Notes under the pieces: generated by a model
The model's input: only the letters and a program-made list of their open reading frames with translations
The model's database searches: none
What the model was told of the DNA's origin: nothing
Made by a program: the position numbers and the translations under genes
Shown: positions 48,108-58,995 of the stretch, in pieces
Position numbering within the stretch: the first letter of the stretch is position 1
Layout of the letters: the number at the start of each line of letters is the position of its first letter
Assembly (NCBI GenBank): GCA_949752795.1
Contig: OX457074.1
Coordinates: 3,795,527-3,859,526 of the forward strand
Reading direction: 5' to 3'
From: Hyperoodon ampullatus
Taxonomy: Eukaryota; Chordata; Mammalia; Artiodactyla; Ziphiidae
Length of the DNA stretch: 64,000 nucleotides

Positions 48108-49369
48108 AGCTGCTGTCGCTGGCCACCAGCCTTTCCATGTCCCCTTTCTTAGACTCAAAGCCCCCCATCCCTGGCCCCAGCTCCAGTCTCACCAATGTCC
48201 AGGTTAGCAGGTTCCCTGAAACGTGGCAATAAATAAAACTAGTTCAATTGAGGCAAATTTAATGATACATTTTTATTATGATTTATAGACCAAAACTCTG
48301 AATAATGGAAAAAAGAGAAAATGATTGCCAAGAACTTAAAACACGGTGTGAAACAGCCTGGAGAGGCCACCAAGCTACCCAAGGTTTCAGCCAAGCATTG
48401 GGCTCTGATCCTTTCACAGGTTCCAAGAGAACTAATCCACTGTCGACCCAACTGACCACTTGCTTTCTCCTTTGGTAAAATCTCTTCCTAAAACCATTTG
48501 TCCTGAAAAACGGGCACCTGTTTGTCTGTGGTGAACAATTGTTTTTCTCAGCAATTGGAAGGGTGCTGAGTTAGAGCCCTCAACTTATTTAATAACTTTT
48601 GATAGCCTCAGAAAGCATTAAATTTCCAAATTTGGATTTCAGTAGAGAAATTGTAGGCCAACCCAGAGTAAAAATATGATATTTTTGGCTGAGCTTGGAA
48701 TATTACAATCTACTCTGCTTAGGAATTCAAATTTCCCATCTTTACTAATGATAATGTACGATGTACAGGCACTAATAAGAGAAATAAGCAATCATAAACC
48801 AATAATTCTGTGATTGATTGGCCTTTCCCATACATATATGAAGCATTTATTGATCTTTCATGTTAGGGGCTGATTGATTGTTCCCTTGAAGAGGTAGTCG
48901 CTTGTTTACAAGCACTGAAATAGTGAACTTTGATGGTTAAAAGAATAAAAGTATGAGACATTCTCCGTGAATCTTGTTCCACAGAGGCTTATCGAAGCCC
49001 AGTTCAATGTGAAAAGAGAACATTTCCATTAGGAACATTCTCAGGGGAACCAGCAGTGTCAAGCAGCTTGCTCCAAAAGCCATCATGTGGATTTGAATGG
49101 AAGCTATAAGAAGACACCACAACTTTTAAGTCACAGTTAAAGAGATGGCCTTAGAAGGGATAAGCAAGCTTGGTCAGCCTTTGAAGAAGGAATAGACTTG
49201 GCAGCTGGAAGGCTGAAGCCTTGGAAACCCAGAATGGCAGGATTCTTGATTTCCTTCCACTGTTTTTTTAAAAGTGGGGGTAGGGGTGAGATGGCCACAC
49301 TGGGCCAAAGAGCAGATATGGGCCATAAAGATCATTGTACTTTCCCCCTAAAGTGCTGGTTGGTCAACT

Positions 49370-49550
49370 GTAGAGGGTTCATAGACCCTTTGAGAATCTG
49401 ATGAGAGGTCTGGGCCTCACCCCAGGAACAAAACACATGCACACATGCACACAAATTTTACACCAGTTTTAAGGAGTTCAAAGATCCCTTCACATGCATC
49501 CACAGAGAGGCCATGGGTCAGAGACTCCAGTTTAAGAATCTGTGCCCTAG
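49370..49550. repeat. Unassigned ancient interspersed repeat
   Basis: The words 'gggttcatagaccctttgag', 'aatctgatgagaggtctggg', 'acacatgcacaca' and 'agagactccagtttaagaat' are those of an old mammalian repeat I have seen often but cannot name securely (a DNA-transposon relic is likely). Confidence 0.4.
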
Positions 49551-50779
49551 AGGATGGTGATTTCCTTTTGTTGGAAAAGCCTAGGATTCACTGAGCCTAG
49601 AAATTGAATTCTCAGCCCAAGACTGGATGGTCATTCCAGGTCATGTCTGTGCTACTCCAGGGGAGCCATGGAAGAGCTTAAACAAATAGGAACCAGCAGG
49701 GAGGAGAGAAATTAATATGTAGCAATCATGGAGTAAGGGTATTTAATCTCTTTTAAGGCTTATGATAGGCGCCTGCTGGTTTTCCCCCTGATACCCCTGA
49801 CACCTACTGACAGGGTATTTGCAGCCACACAGGGACTCAAGGCCCTGTGACAGGAGGAGCACTGAGAAGGGCCATGATAGTCTTGAAGCCATAAACAGCA
49901 ATAGGAAACCACTGGAGGCAGAGTCAAGCTGTGCGGCGAGCCCATGGTTGGTGGCCATACTGTTTTTGTTTATAGAATTTGCTGTTCTTTTTATGGCAGG
50001 TTTGGTAGGGGTTTTTTTTTTCCTTGTTGATGGAGATGAGCAGCACAGATCCTTTTATGGCAGTGTGCAAGCCCCCATTAACACTTCTGATTGTTGCTGA
50101 TGGTGAGCGCCGTGCCTATTTCAGATGCCCTCAGTGCTCTACTCATCCAGGCCAGTAGCTTCTCCAACCAGATAACGGAGTCCAAATAGCCAACCTTCAT
50201 TTTTAAGACTCCTTCATCTGAGGGGTTCAAGGAGGGGGGGCAGGGTTGATGTTGAGGAAAACAGATGTTTGATCAAGCCTAGAAATATTTATGACGAGAA
50301 CAAGCCACACATTATACTATTTTTGAGTGTAAGTCTTCTTAAAAGATTTTGTGGCAAGAAGCAAGCACTGATGTAAAGGGTTTGGGGTGTTTTTAAATAG
50401 CTTCTTATATTCTTATCCAAATCATCTTCACTTAACCGTTTTGTATAATCAACATCTCAGCTCTACCACACACAGTGTATAGAATAGAGAGTTACGGAGT
50501 GGGGAGCCTGTATAATTCTGATTCCCTAACATTGTCACTTGTAGGTGTGCATCCCCACCTTGAAGGTAGAAACACTTCCGCATTGAGGATTTCAGGTCTC
50601 CTGGGACTGTCTCAGGCATTTTTCCAGTCAGTCCTTCCAAACATCTGGGCAAAAAGAAGTCAAACTTTATTGAAAATGTTAATACCAGGAATTCAGTTCT
50701 CTCTGCCATCCCAAAACTAAAATCCAAGAATCAGCAACTTAATAAAAATGCAGTAAATTAGCACCTCTAGACAAGAGCA

Positions 50780-51090
50780 GAGTTCATTCAGAGCTGGGGT
50801 CTGCCTGGCTGAGCCAGTACTCTCTCCATTTTAATAGTTTAATAAAAATTAGCATAATTAACGAACATCTGTATGATCCAGAGTGGTGCAATTTGGCACT
50901 TGGAAACGAGGGCTTAAACATGATTGCTGTGAGTTTAATGTTGTTTTAATTCTTTTTGGCACTGTGCAGTGACATAAACGTTTGGTGGTGATAGTTCTCG
51001 GCCGGATCTCATTTGCATTTTTCTCCCTTTGATTATGAGCAATTGTGGACTCCCCAGCAATTCATCAAAGTAGAAATTATTTTAACATAC
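50780..51090. other. Candidate conserved non-coding block with octamer
   Basis: A non-repetitive AT-rich segment containing homeodomain-type words (ATTAGCATAATTAA), two TTGGCAC words and a perfect POU octamer ATTTGCAT at 51011-51018. An enhancer is possible by inference; there is no direct evidence. Confidence 0.3.
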
Positions 51091-51973
51091 CTCGTGGTGT
51101 TCAGACTGGGCTAGAGCAATGCATGGTGGGGTGGTGATAGGAGAAGAAAAGGCTAGAAATTTTCCATTCATGCTTTAAACATCTCAGCCCTGTAGCCTTT
51201 TTCGGGTATCCAGCCAAGGGATGAAATCTGGAAGACAGTCAGATCCCAAGACCTGTAGGTGCTTTGATGAAGCTCCTAGGCTACCACAGCAGGATGCATA
51301 TGGTCTCTGCGACTATGCCATCCTCACACTTCTGCTTGCTCTTTTGTTTTGAAGGGCAGAGAGTTGATTGCACGCACCCCAGTTCCCACCGCTGTGGTGA
51401 GAATGCCACATCTGCGGTCGGCAGGGTCAGTGTGCCCCTCGAGCAAGAGCACACTGACTGGGAGCCGGCCTTTGCAGGTGTCCTGCTGTGCCTCATCTGC
51501 TTCCCGTTGGCACCCTCTTCAAGTTGGCAGAGAGCACCTTCCCGAGGCTCTGTCCCTACTCCTGGCCTTACGGCTGAAGGGGGATGCTGCCAAGTGGGCG
51601 TCAGAGTCGGAAGTCTTTAACGGTCCCTAGGGAGAGAATGCCCTAGCTGAGCCCCTCAGGTGACGAAGGTGACAGCATGTGGCAGTAGAAGACCACACCT
51701 CACACATGTGTAAGCAAGCTTTTATCAAAAGACGGTCAGACACCATGGTGCCCACCCTCTGCCAGTGAGATAGCAGAAGAGCTGAAGCTAGAGCTTTTAA
51801 GATAGGGTATGCATTTCCCCCGCACAACAAGGCCCTGTCGACATGGCCATTGCAGCGACGTACTAATGCAAGGCAACCCTACAAGAAAACTTAAGGCAGA
51901 AACTGCCCTAACTTCAGTGTTGGGAAATGGACAGTAACATAACTCGTACCAAGAGGAGCTTTAAAATGTCCTG

Positions 51974-52112
51974 CCGTGGGAATTCCCTAGTGGTCCAGTG
52001 GTTAGGACTTGGCACTTCCACTGCCAGCCCTGGGTTCAATCCCAGGTCAGGGAACTAAGATCCTGCAAGCCTTGTGGTGCGGCCAAAAAATAATAATAAT
52101 AAAAGAATAAAA
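51974..52112 (+). mobile_element. Older CHR/Bov-tA-like tRNA SINE
   Basis: 'gaattccctagtggtccagt' head, B box 'gggttcaatcccaggtcagg', ending 'gtggtgcggccaaaaaataa'. A perfect 12-bp duplication taaaatgtcctg lies at 51962-51973 and 52113-52124. This is the shorter, older SINE class shared with other cetartiodactyls. Confidence 0.92.
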
Positions 52113-52489
52113 TAAAATGTCCTGACAGGCATAGGCTGAGGAATTCTGGGTAACCTCCCATACAGCAGTGCAGACTGTCGGGGGAAGCTGGCCTCCCTCC
52201 TGTGGGAACCGTGGGGGAGGGGAGTGGACACACTCATTTATTTATGACAGATTTTTAAAAGGTAATTCCCTGTTCCTTTTAGGATAAGCTCAGTAGTCTC
52301 ACTTCTTATGGCATCTGAGATGCTCTTCATGGTATTTAGGGAGCCATTTGGAGAAACTGTCTCCAAAGGCAATTGCTCTCTTCCTGCCACAACCCGTTCA
52401 ATCACCAGGGAATATCTTGGAGTTGGTTGTAACTAAATCTGCTCAACTGAGAGTATAAATCCCCACTGTTCCCTTCATTTCTTCATAAC

Positions 52490-53210
52490 CTCATTTAACA
52501 AAGTTTTTTGGGGCCCCATTCTGTGCCAGGCACCATGCTGACTGCTGGGAATACAAGAGCACACAAAACCCACAAGGTCCCAGCTCCCACAGAACTTTCC
52601 ACCCAGTGATTGGCAGTGAGACAAAGGCCGTCAGATACAAGGCGGCGTGATGATGCATTTCCAGGGAAGCACAGGGCACAGCGCTGTGGACCACAGAGCT
52701 GGGGCCCTCACTTAGAGAGTGGCGAGGAGAGGCTTCTGGAGAGGCCAGAGAGACTCAGGAATTGAAATCTGAAGGCTGCTTAGGAGTCAGCCCGGTGGAA
52801 GGGAGGCGGGAAGTAGAGGCTTAACCGGCAGAGGAAAGGCTCCATGGTGAGAGACCCTGAGGCCCATGGGAGCAGCAAAGACAAGTTCTGTTTTACTAAG
52901 GGTCGACTCGATTTAGGGGATAAATGACAATGCTGGGCCGTGAGTGGAACTAGGTCATGCAGGGCTTTTTCCACCTTTTTAAGAAGTTGACAGTAGGCAG
53001 TAGGAACTCACTAAGGTTTCAAGCAGAGCCGTGATATTATCAACGTGCCTTTTAGAAAGATTCTGGCTGCAGAATGAAAAGTAGACTGGAGGAGAACAAG
53101 AATGGAGACACAGAAACCAATTTGGAGGTTGTTTCCGTAGTCCTCAGGAGAGGTGACGGTGACATGACTCTAGGCTATTGCCAATGGGAATGGAGAGAAT
53201 TGGATGGATT
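52490..53210 (-). mobile_element. Ancient LINE relic, probably L2-type (antisense)
   Basis: It starts 'ttctgtgccaggcaccatgc' and continues through 'gggaatacaagagcaca', 'ggctccatggtgagagaccc', 'gatattatcaacgtgcctt', 'agaaagattctggctgcaga' and 'ggaggttgtttccgtagtcc'. It follows the same order as 1630-2040. Family assignment is uncertain. Confidence 0.45.
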
Positions 53211-53215
53211 CCAGG

Positions 53216-53217
<2 letters not shown>

Positions 53218-53254
<37 letters not shown>

Positions 53255-53444
53255 GGCACGCGGGCCTCTCACTGTTGTGGCCTCTCCTGTTGCGGAGCAC
53301 AGGCTCCGGACGCGCAGGCTCAGCGGCCATGGCTCACGGGCCCAGCCGCTCCGCGGCATGTGGGATCTTCCCGGACCGGGGCACGAACCTGTGTTCCCTG
53401 CATCGGCAGGTGGACTCTCAACCACTGCGCCACCAGGGAAGCCC
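53218..53444 (-). mobile_element. CHR SINE, short form (antisense)
   Basis: A 35-nt T tract (53218-53252), then 'gcggcacgcgggcctctcac' and the head complement 'ccaccagggaagccc'. No clear target duplication is visible, perhaps because the insertion was at a T-rich site or was accompanied by a small deletion. Confidence 0.94.
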
Positions 53445-53639
53445 TCTGCTGTGCTTTTGAGAAGCTCTTCTGTATTCAAAGAGCTCCGTTCTCAACGCTG
53501 TGAGCTCCACTCTCAAACCCTTCTTTTAAACCCTCTCATTCCCTTTCTTGTTTGCCCCTCCCTGTGGCTCTTATGTCCTGCCTGTCATTATTGATGGACC
53601 TGTAAACCTCTGACCTCTTCCAGGGGAGGAATCTAATGT

Positions 53640-53850
53640 TTAGAGTACCTACTATGTATCAGGCACTTTGAATTGTTTTCATGTCTGCGGCATCACTTAT
53701 ATTCCCCACAACAGAGGGGTGATATTAGCCCTACTCTTACAGAAGAGGAAGTTAAAGCCAGGAGACCCTCCGGTCACATGGCTACTACATGACCAAGTGG
53801 GGACGAGATCCCAGTCTGTCTGACTCCGAAGCCCATTACTCTATGCTGTA
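53640..53850 (-). mobile_element. MIR element (antisense)
   Basis: The reverse complement of MIR is recognisable: 'acctactatgtatcaggcac', 'acagaagaggaagttaaagc', 'cggtcacatggctactacat' and 'cagtctgtctgactccgaag', read in order. Confidence 0.82.
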
Positions 53851-53869
53851 AACTCCCAGGGAGCAAGCA

Positions 53870-53946
53870 GTGTTCTGATTCATCATCCATCTCATGGGAA
53901 CTCAAACAACACTTTGCACATAGAAGGTGCTTGGTAAATATTATTG
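53870..53946 (+). mobile_element. L2 3' end
   Basis: 'tttgcacatagaaggtgctt' followed by 'ggtaaatattattgattt' is the L2 tail in sense. It directly follows the antisense MIR. Confidence 0.6.
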
Positions 53947-54311
53947 ATTTGCACTATGACCTGACTCCCTGAATACTTCAGTGCTCTGGCATTTTAGGGT
54001 GTGCCCAACTTTCCCCAAAGGAGCCGTTCCACTCTGCTTGGTAAAAGACATGCTCTTTAGGTTCAGCAATGGCACCAAATGTGCTAAATTTACAATGTAG
54101 ACAGAAAGATGGCAAAAGAAAAGCAGTTTTTCTTCCTTCTAGATAACTTTTAAATTTAGTAATCCCATCAGGGGTGTTAATGAGTTGTACTGACAGTGTC
54201 TACAAAGAAACCACCCAACAGAATCTCCCATGTGATCATTTAACAGATTAACAAAGATTAACAGAAGCATGACTAAATTCCAACTGAAACCATCCTCTTG
54301 TCATTTTTCAG

Positions 54312-54413
54312 GAATATAACATGTATGGCTGGTGGGTTGGAGAACTGAACAGCCTCATTGGGATTGTTCCAAAGGAGTATCTCACCACCGCCTTTGAAGT
54401 GGAAGAAAGATGA
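54312..54413 (+). CDS. SKAP1: SKAP1 last coding exon: SH3 second half and stop
   Basis: Encodes residues 238-270, [20 protein letters not shown] followed by [13 protein letters not shown], and TGA at 54411-54413. The WW pair of the SH3 core and the VPKEYL segment (the usual PSNYV position) are intact, so the SH3 domain is complete. The C-terminal tail length equals the human one as I remember it. Acceptor tttttcag. Seven bases after the stop, CAG|GTATCA (54418-54426) fits a donor, so the exon probably ends at 54420 and the 3' UTR continues in a further exon. Confidence 0.97.
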   Translation, partial: EYNMYGWWVGELNSLIGIVPKEYLTTAFEVEER

Positions 54414-54420
54414 AGCCCAG
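54414..54420 (+). other. SKAP1: SKAP1 3' UTR start and proposed donor
   Basis: The seven bases after TGA read AGCCCAG; then comes GTATCA. A junction this close behind the stop (under 50 nt) would not trigger nonsense-mediated decay. If the donor is not used, the transcript runs on toward AATAAA words at 55026 or 55662. Confidence 0.6.
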
Positions 54421-56442
54421 GTATCAGAACTATTGACAATGAATTTGTTGGCCATGCCTTTGTTTCTTTGTGAAGGATGAGAGTTGCCAGTGAAGTAGCT
54501 TGTCTCCATGTCCAAAAGTGATGCTGGTAATTCACCATTGAAAGAAGATAAGGCTGTAATTGTTTTTCCTACATCGGGGGACTGTGTCAGTCAGGATTAG
54601 GTTCCACTACATGTGACAGAAAACTCAAAATAACTGATTTAATTAACACAGAAATCTATTTTTCTCTTCTGTAAAAATCTGGAGGTGAGTAATCCAAGGT
54701 ATCTAGGTCCCAGGTATCTTCTCTTTTTGCCCCACTGTGTGTGGTCAACATTCCCCAGGTTACCTCATGGCCCAAGATGGATGCTCCAGTTCAAGCTATC
54801 ATGTCTGTATCCTACCCAGCAGGAAAGATAAAATGACAGGAGAAGGGCACACCCTCTCCTTTTAAGGACATTTCACAGATGTTGCACACACCACTTCTGC
54901 TTACATCCCATTGGCCAGAACTTGGACATACAGAGACACCAAGCTGCAAAGAAAGCTTTCTACTAGGTAGAATCTGTGTCCAGCTTAAAAGTGGAGTGGG
55001 GCAGGGTCGGGCCGGGGGTGGAACTAATAAATTTAAAAGGGAGAATGAATATTGGAGAATTAGGAATTTGTGCCACAAGGACGGGTCTGAGTTTCTTTAC
55101 GCACAGCTCTCAAATCCAGAGCACCATTTCCCCCAAATGCCCATGTGTTGCAATATGATTGGCAAAGATTAGGAATCCAGTATGAGAATTCCTATGGAAC
55201 ATAACCAACTTAACTTTTAGGTAACAAAGAATATGGATGGCATTTTATCAGCAAGAACCACATCATACTTTAAAACAGCGGAGTGAGTGCTTTGGGTGGG
55301 GTAACAATAGGATTCGAATTAGGATGGTGATGGGGGACACCAAGGCGAGCATGATATCACCAGCGCCATCTTCTGGCCTGAAATGGAAGCAGCCTTTATT
55401 GATGGGGTGAAGGATGTTATGTGTGACAGTGATACAAACTGGCCTTGAAATCTTTCAGACCAGGGCCCACTCTAGTGTGCAGCAGCAGTTGAGTTGTCCA
55501 TTTCGGAAAATACATAAGGAGAGATCTTACTCTCTGATGCCCCTGTACAATCATGAAGCACCAGCTCGGGCCTCTCAAGGTTTGACTTTATGATTTTCCG
55601 AATGAGGACTCCATTTCCAGGCCATGAATGCAGAAGGCTCGGAATTTTTTTGTCAAATCTAAATAAACTCACCCTACTTCACTCTGTCATTTATTTCATG
55701 ACAAACTTGTTTATCTCCTCATTCTCTTTGACCCAACAATTCCACATCTAGGAGTTTATCCTACAGCTACACTTGCACACGTGCAAAATGATATACACAC
55801 AAGGTTTGCAATAGCAAACCATTGGAAATGACCTAAATGTTCAATAGAGACCTCGCCAAGTAACTGTAGTAATTCAGGGAATTGAATACTATGCCACATT
55901 ATGAGATATGTTGGTAAGTTTAAAAAAAAAAAAAAGCAGTGAAGGGTAGGTCTACTTCGCTCCATTTGTGTAAAGAGGGAGTCTCCAATTGCTTATATAT
56001 GTATGAGTTACCGCTGGAAGGAGAAAGAAGAGGATAACACTGGTTGCCTCCAACAACAGAGAAACTGCGTGACTGTGACACAGGGTAGGAGGGAGACACT
56101 TTTTACTCTGTGCCCTTTTATATCTTCTATATTTTGAATCATAAAAGCAAATTTGTATAGTTTTCCTCCTTTAGGACACATATGCTTCTCTCTACCCCGC
56201 CTTCATGAAGAAACTGATGATCAAGCGCTCCCACTCCCTGTCCCATCCAGCCCAACAACATCATGGGCTCTTCCCTGTACAGAAGAGACCCAAGTCTCTG
56301 ACACCCACCATGTAGTAACTGTAAACCACCAATGAGACAAGTGAGAAGAGGCATCTTCAGCAGACCTGTTACTAAACCTGCCTCCTCATAGCTGAGCCCA
56401 TCTCTAAACGTCTCCACATACCCACTTCTGCCTTCTCCACAG
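54421..56442 (+). other. SKAP1: Proposed 3' UTR intron of SKAP1
   Basis: 2.0 kb bounded by GTATCA and an acceptor 'ctgccttctccacag'. It contains AATAAA at 55026-55031 and 55662-55667, which could serve alternative shorter transcripts if splicing fails. No recent SINE is present. Confidence 0.55.
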
Positions 56443-56550
56443 GCTTGTCACAGCAAAGGTGAGAGAGAGAGAAACCTTTGGAGGAAGAAGTTGCTGGTTG
56501 CTTTGGCTGGTTTGAAAAGCACGAATAAACCTCAGATTTGGTTCCTTGCC
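56443..56550 (+). other. SKAP1: Proposed non-coding last exon of SKAP1
   Basis: A good acceptor (pyrimidines plus CACAG at 56438-56442) is followed by about 80 purine-rich bases, AATAAA at 56524-56529 and a strongly GU-rich stretch (tgtgtgatggtgttgtgttt) at about 56551-56575. That is the standard layout of a cleavage site, which I place near 56540-56552. The 3' end of the human mRNA, as I remember it, looks similar. A cDNA would settle it. Confidence 0.65.
56524..56529 (+). terminator. SKAP1: Polyadenylation signal AATAAA
   Basis: Canonical hexamer about 20 bases upstream of the likely cleavage position, with a GU-rich downstream element after it. Confidence 0.7.
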
Positions 56551-56640
56551 CTGTGTGATGGTGTTGTGTTTCTTTTTGTACTGGTACCAAAATGCTAGCT
56601 CTGGGCATTCTTATCACCTCCAGACAAAGTGGGAAGGGAG

Positions 56641-56939
56641 GATTTCCCTGGCGGTCCATCGGTTAAGACTCCACGCTCCCGGGCTTCCCTGGTGGCGCAG
56701 TGGTTGAGAGTCCGCCTGCCGATGCAGAGGACACGGGTTCGTGCCCCGGTCCGGGAAGATCCCACATGCCGCGGAGCGGCTGGGCCCGTGAGCCATGGCC
56801 GCTGAGCCTGCGCGTCCGGAGCCTGTGCTCCGCAACAGGAGAGGCCACTACAGTGAGAGGCCCGCGTACTGCAAAAAAAAAAAAAAAAAAGACTCCACGC
56901 TCACAGCCAAAAGCAAACAAAAACAAACAAACAAAAACC
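56641..56939 (+). mobile_element. Older CHR-type SINE, host of a nested SINE
   Basis: 'gatttccctggcggtccatc' is its head; it is interrupted at 56679-56888 and continues with 'acagccaaaagcaaacaaaa' as its tail. A perfect 17-bp duplication (acaaagtgggaagggag) lies at 56624-56640 and 56940-56956. Only a short piece of its body remains, so it was small or deleted inside. Confidence 0.9.
56679..56888 (+). mobile_element. Nested CHR SINE, short form
   Basis: A short CHR SINE with an A tail, inserted into the preceding element with duplication of aagactccacgctc (56665-56678 and 56889-56902). The host context is GGTT|AAGACT, the position equivalent to that hit in the other two nested pairs. Same orientation as host. 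Confidence 0.94.
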
Positions 56940-57343
56940 ACAAAGTGGGAAGGGAGAGCCTGAAAGAAAACAAAAGCCCAAACAAAGAAGAGGGCTTGCA
57001 ATTGTCTTTCAGGGCAGGACCATCTCTGGAACCCAGGCTTGCCCGGTTTCTGGTCGGCTTCTCAGACTTCCTTTCACTGCCTACTTGTTATTTTTTTCTT
57101 TTGTGTTCACTCTGTCTGAAATGAGACGGGGCTAGAAGCGAGTCCTTGGAGTCAGCACATGGGAGAGTTCCCTTTTGGGCCTCAGTTAGCAACCCCACTG
57201 TGTCCTGCAGGCTGAGGGAGTGCTGTGGGGAGGGCTTGTGTCTATACGACCCTGTTTCCTTTTCCTGTTGCCTGTGCCTAGCACTCGGGTTATCCGTGCC
57301 TTCAAGAGGCAGCAAAACATAATGGTTAAGAACATAAACTTTG

Positions 57344-57554
57344 GGACTTCCCTGGCGGTCGGTCCAGTGGTTGAAACTTTGCCTTCCAATGCAGAGAGTG
57401 CGGGTTCCATCCCTGGTCAAGGAGCTGAGATCCCACATGGCTCGCAGCCAAAAAACCAAAAAACATAAAACAGAAGCAATATTGTAACAAATTCAATACA
57501 GACTCTGAAAATGGTCCACACCAAAAAAAAAAAAAAAAACTTTAAAAAAGAAAA
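57344..57554 (+). mobile_element. Older CHR-type SINE
   Basis: 'ggacttccctggcggtcggt' head, B-box-like 'gcgggttccatccctggtca', then an A-rich tail of about 110 bases with unique-looking inserts. A perfect 16-bp duplication (aagaacataaactttg) lies at 57328-57343 and 57555-57570, in a TT|AAGAAC context. Confidence 0.92.
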
Positions 57555-57570
57555 AAGAACATAAACTTTG

Positions 57571-57696
57571 AGGGAATTCGCTGGTGGTCCAGTGGTTAGG
57601 ACTCAGGCTTTCACTGCTGGGGCGGGTTTAATCCCTGGTCGCCGGAACTAAGATTCCCTAAGCCGCGAGGCGCAGCCCAGAAAAAAAAAAAAAAAC
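57571..57696 (+). mobile_element. Older CHR-type SINE, adjacent insertion
   Basis: It starts 'agggaattcgctggtggtcc' directly after the 3' target duplication of the previous SINE and ends in an A run. 'aaactttag' follows at about 57699, so it used part of the same target word a second time. Confidence 0.88.
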
Positions 57697-57699
57697 AAC

Positions 57700-57925
57700 A
57701 AACTTTAGGACCAGACAACCTGGAAATAAGTCCCAGTTCCCTGTGTACTACATATGCTCTCTAAGAGCAAGTTACTTGACCTTTTATGCCACAATTTCCT
57801 CACGTTAGAAGGGGTATATACTGCATCTCACCAGGTCATTAGGAGATTAAAGGAGTTAACGTGTAACGTACCTGGAACACCACCTGGCACATAGTAAGTA
57901 ACTGCTCTGTAAGGTTTAGTTACAT
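57700..57925 (+). mobile_element. MIR element
   Basis: 'aagagcaagttacttgacct', 'ccacaatttcctcacgttag', 'aggagattaaaggagttaac' and 'cacctggcacatagtaagta' follow the MIR order in sense. Confidence 0.82.
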
Positions 57926-58774
57926 TATTGCCTGACTTTCTACACAAGAAATTTTGAGAGATGGGCAACTGAACAGCTATAGAAATTTTATCTTCGAAGC
58001 TGCCTATTCTATTCAGAGCTGTCCTGGCTTGGCAGTAGCCTTCCTCACCTCTTAACAACCATATCATAGCCCTGCAGTAAGACACCATTTCATGTCACCA
58101 AAGAGGGAAACTGGGAGCAAACAGGGATGTTGTCAGTGGATTCCAAGTTTCTCCAAAGATCCTATGCCAGCTATTCATTTCCAGATTTTTCTGACCCAGG
58201 AGTAAAACAAAAGAAAGCTTTGTTATATGTGATGGATAAAGAAGTAACAAAAGGGGACAATTTAAGTCTGGAAGGGGGAAAAAAAGGAGATAAAAGGCAC
58301 TACAGAACTGTCCATAACGTCCCCTCCACTTTACACAGGGTGCCAAAGGAGAAGCAACCACTAGGTGGCAGCAGATGAGCAGATGAACCAAAGGGAACCA
58401 ATTGCCTTCCGTTTTAGGAACCTTTGCACCAATCGCAGCCTACAGGTAAAGACAATGGGCATTGTTAAAGTGGTTAATGGAAGGAGCAAACAGAAACCCC
58501 TCTGTGCTCAACTGCTCCCTCCCTAGAGAGCCCTCAGGGACCCAACTCTGGAAGGCTGGGTGGCTAACAGGAGAGAACACCACTGTGCCACCGCTCCATG
58601 ACTAAGACACCAGAAAAGGGGAAACCAGAAGAGGAAGAGGGGGTATCTGGGGCCGGGTCAGAAAAGGAGTGAAAAAGGAGCAAGGTCAGGTACTTTCTCC
58701 ACTCTGCACAGTTCAACACTCTCTCAGTGGCATGGCCATTGGCTTCCGGTATTTACAACAAAACCCCCTTAGTG

Positions 58775-58964
58775 GGCTTCCCTGGTGGCGCAGTGTTGAG
58801 AGTCCACCTGCCAATGCAGCGGACACGGGTTCATGCCCCGGTCCGGGAAGATCCCACGTGCCGTGGAGCGGCTGGGCCCCTGAGCCATGGCCGCTGAGCC
58901 TGCGCGTCCGGAGCCTGTGCTCCGCAACGGGAGAGGCCACAACAGTGAGAGGTCCGCATACCGC

Positions 58965-58991
<27 letters not shown>
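58775..58991 (+). mobile_element. CHR SINE, short form
   Basis: 'ggcttccctggtggcgcagt' to an A tail of about 26 bases; duplication ccttagtg at 58767-58774 and 58992-58999. One base is missing in the usual 'cagtggttgag' word. Confidence 0.94.

Positions 58992-58995
<4 letters not shown>

Larger units (their letters stand above)
36158..54311 (+). other. SKAP1: SKAP1 intron, 18.2 kb
   Basis: The largest complete intron here; it splits the SH3 domain. It holds a tRNA-Ile-like relic (36573-36644), an antisense L1 with a (TA)n array (38933-39542) and a MIR. A stretch from about 39.55 to 51.97 kb follows that has no CHR SINE or recognisable recent L1. Near its end come a Bov-tA-like SINE (51974), an old LINE relic, a short CHR SINE (53218) and MIR/L2 pieces. 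Apart from one short frame with a good start context (40512-40646) I see no other gene. Confidence 0.9.

Noticed and set aside
55026..55031. AATAAA as the main SKAP1 polyadenylation signal
   Set aside because: Possible for a minor form, but no GU-rich element follows closely, whereas 56524-56575 has the full layout.
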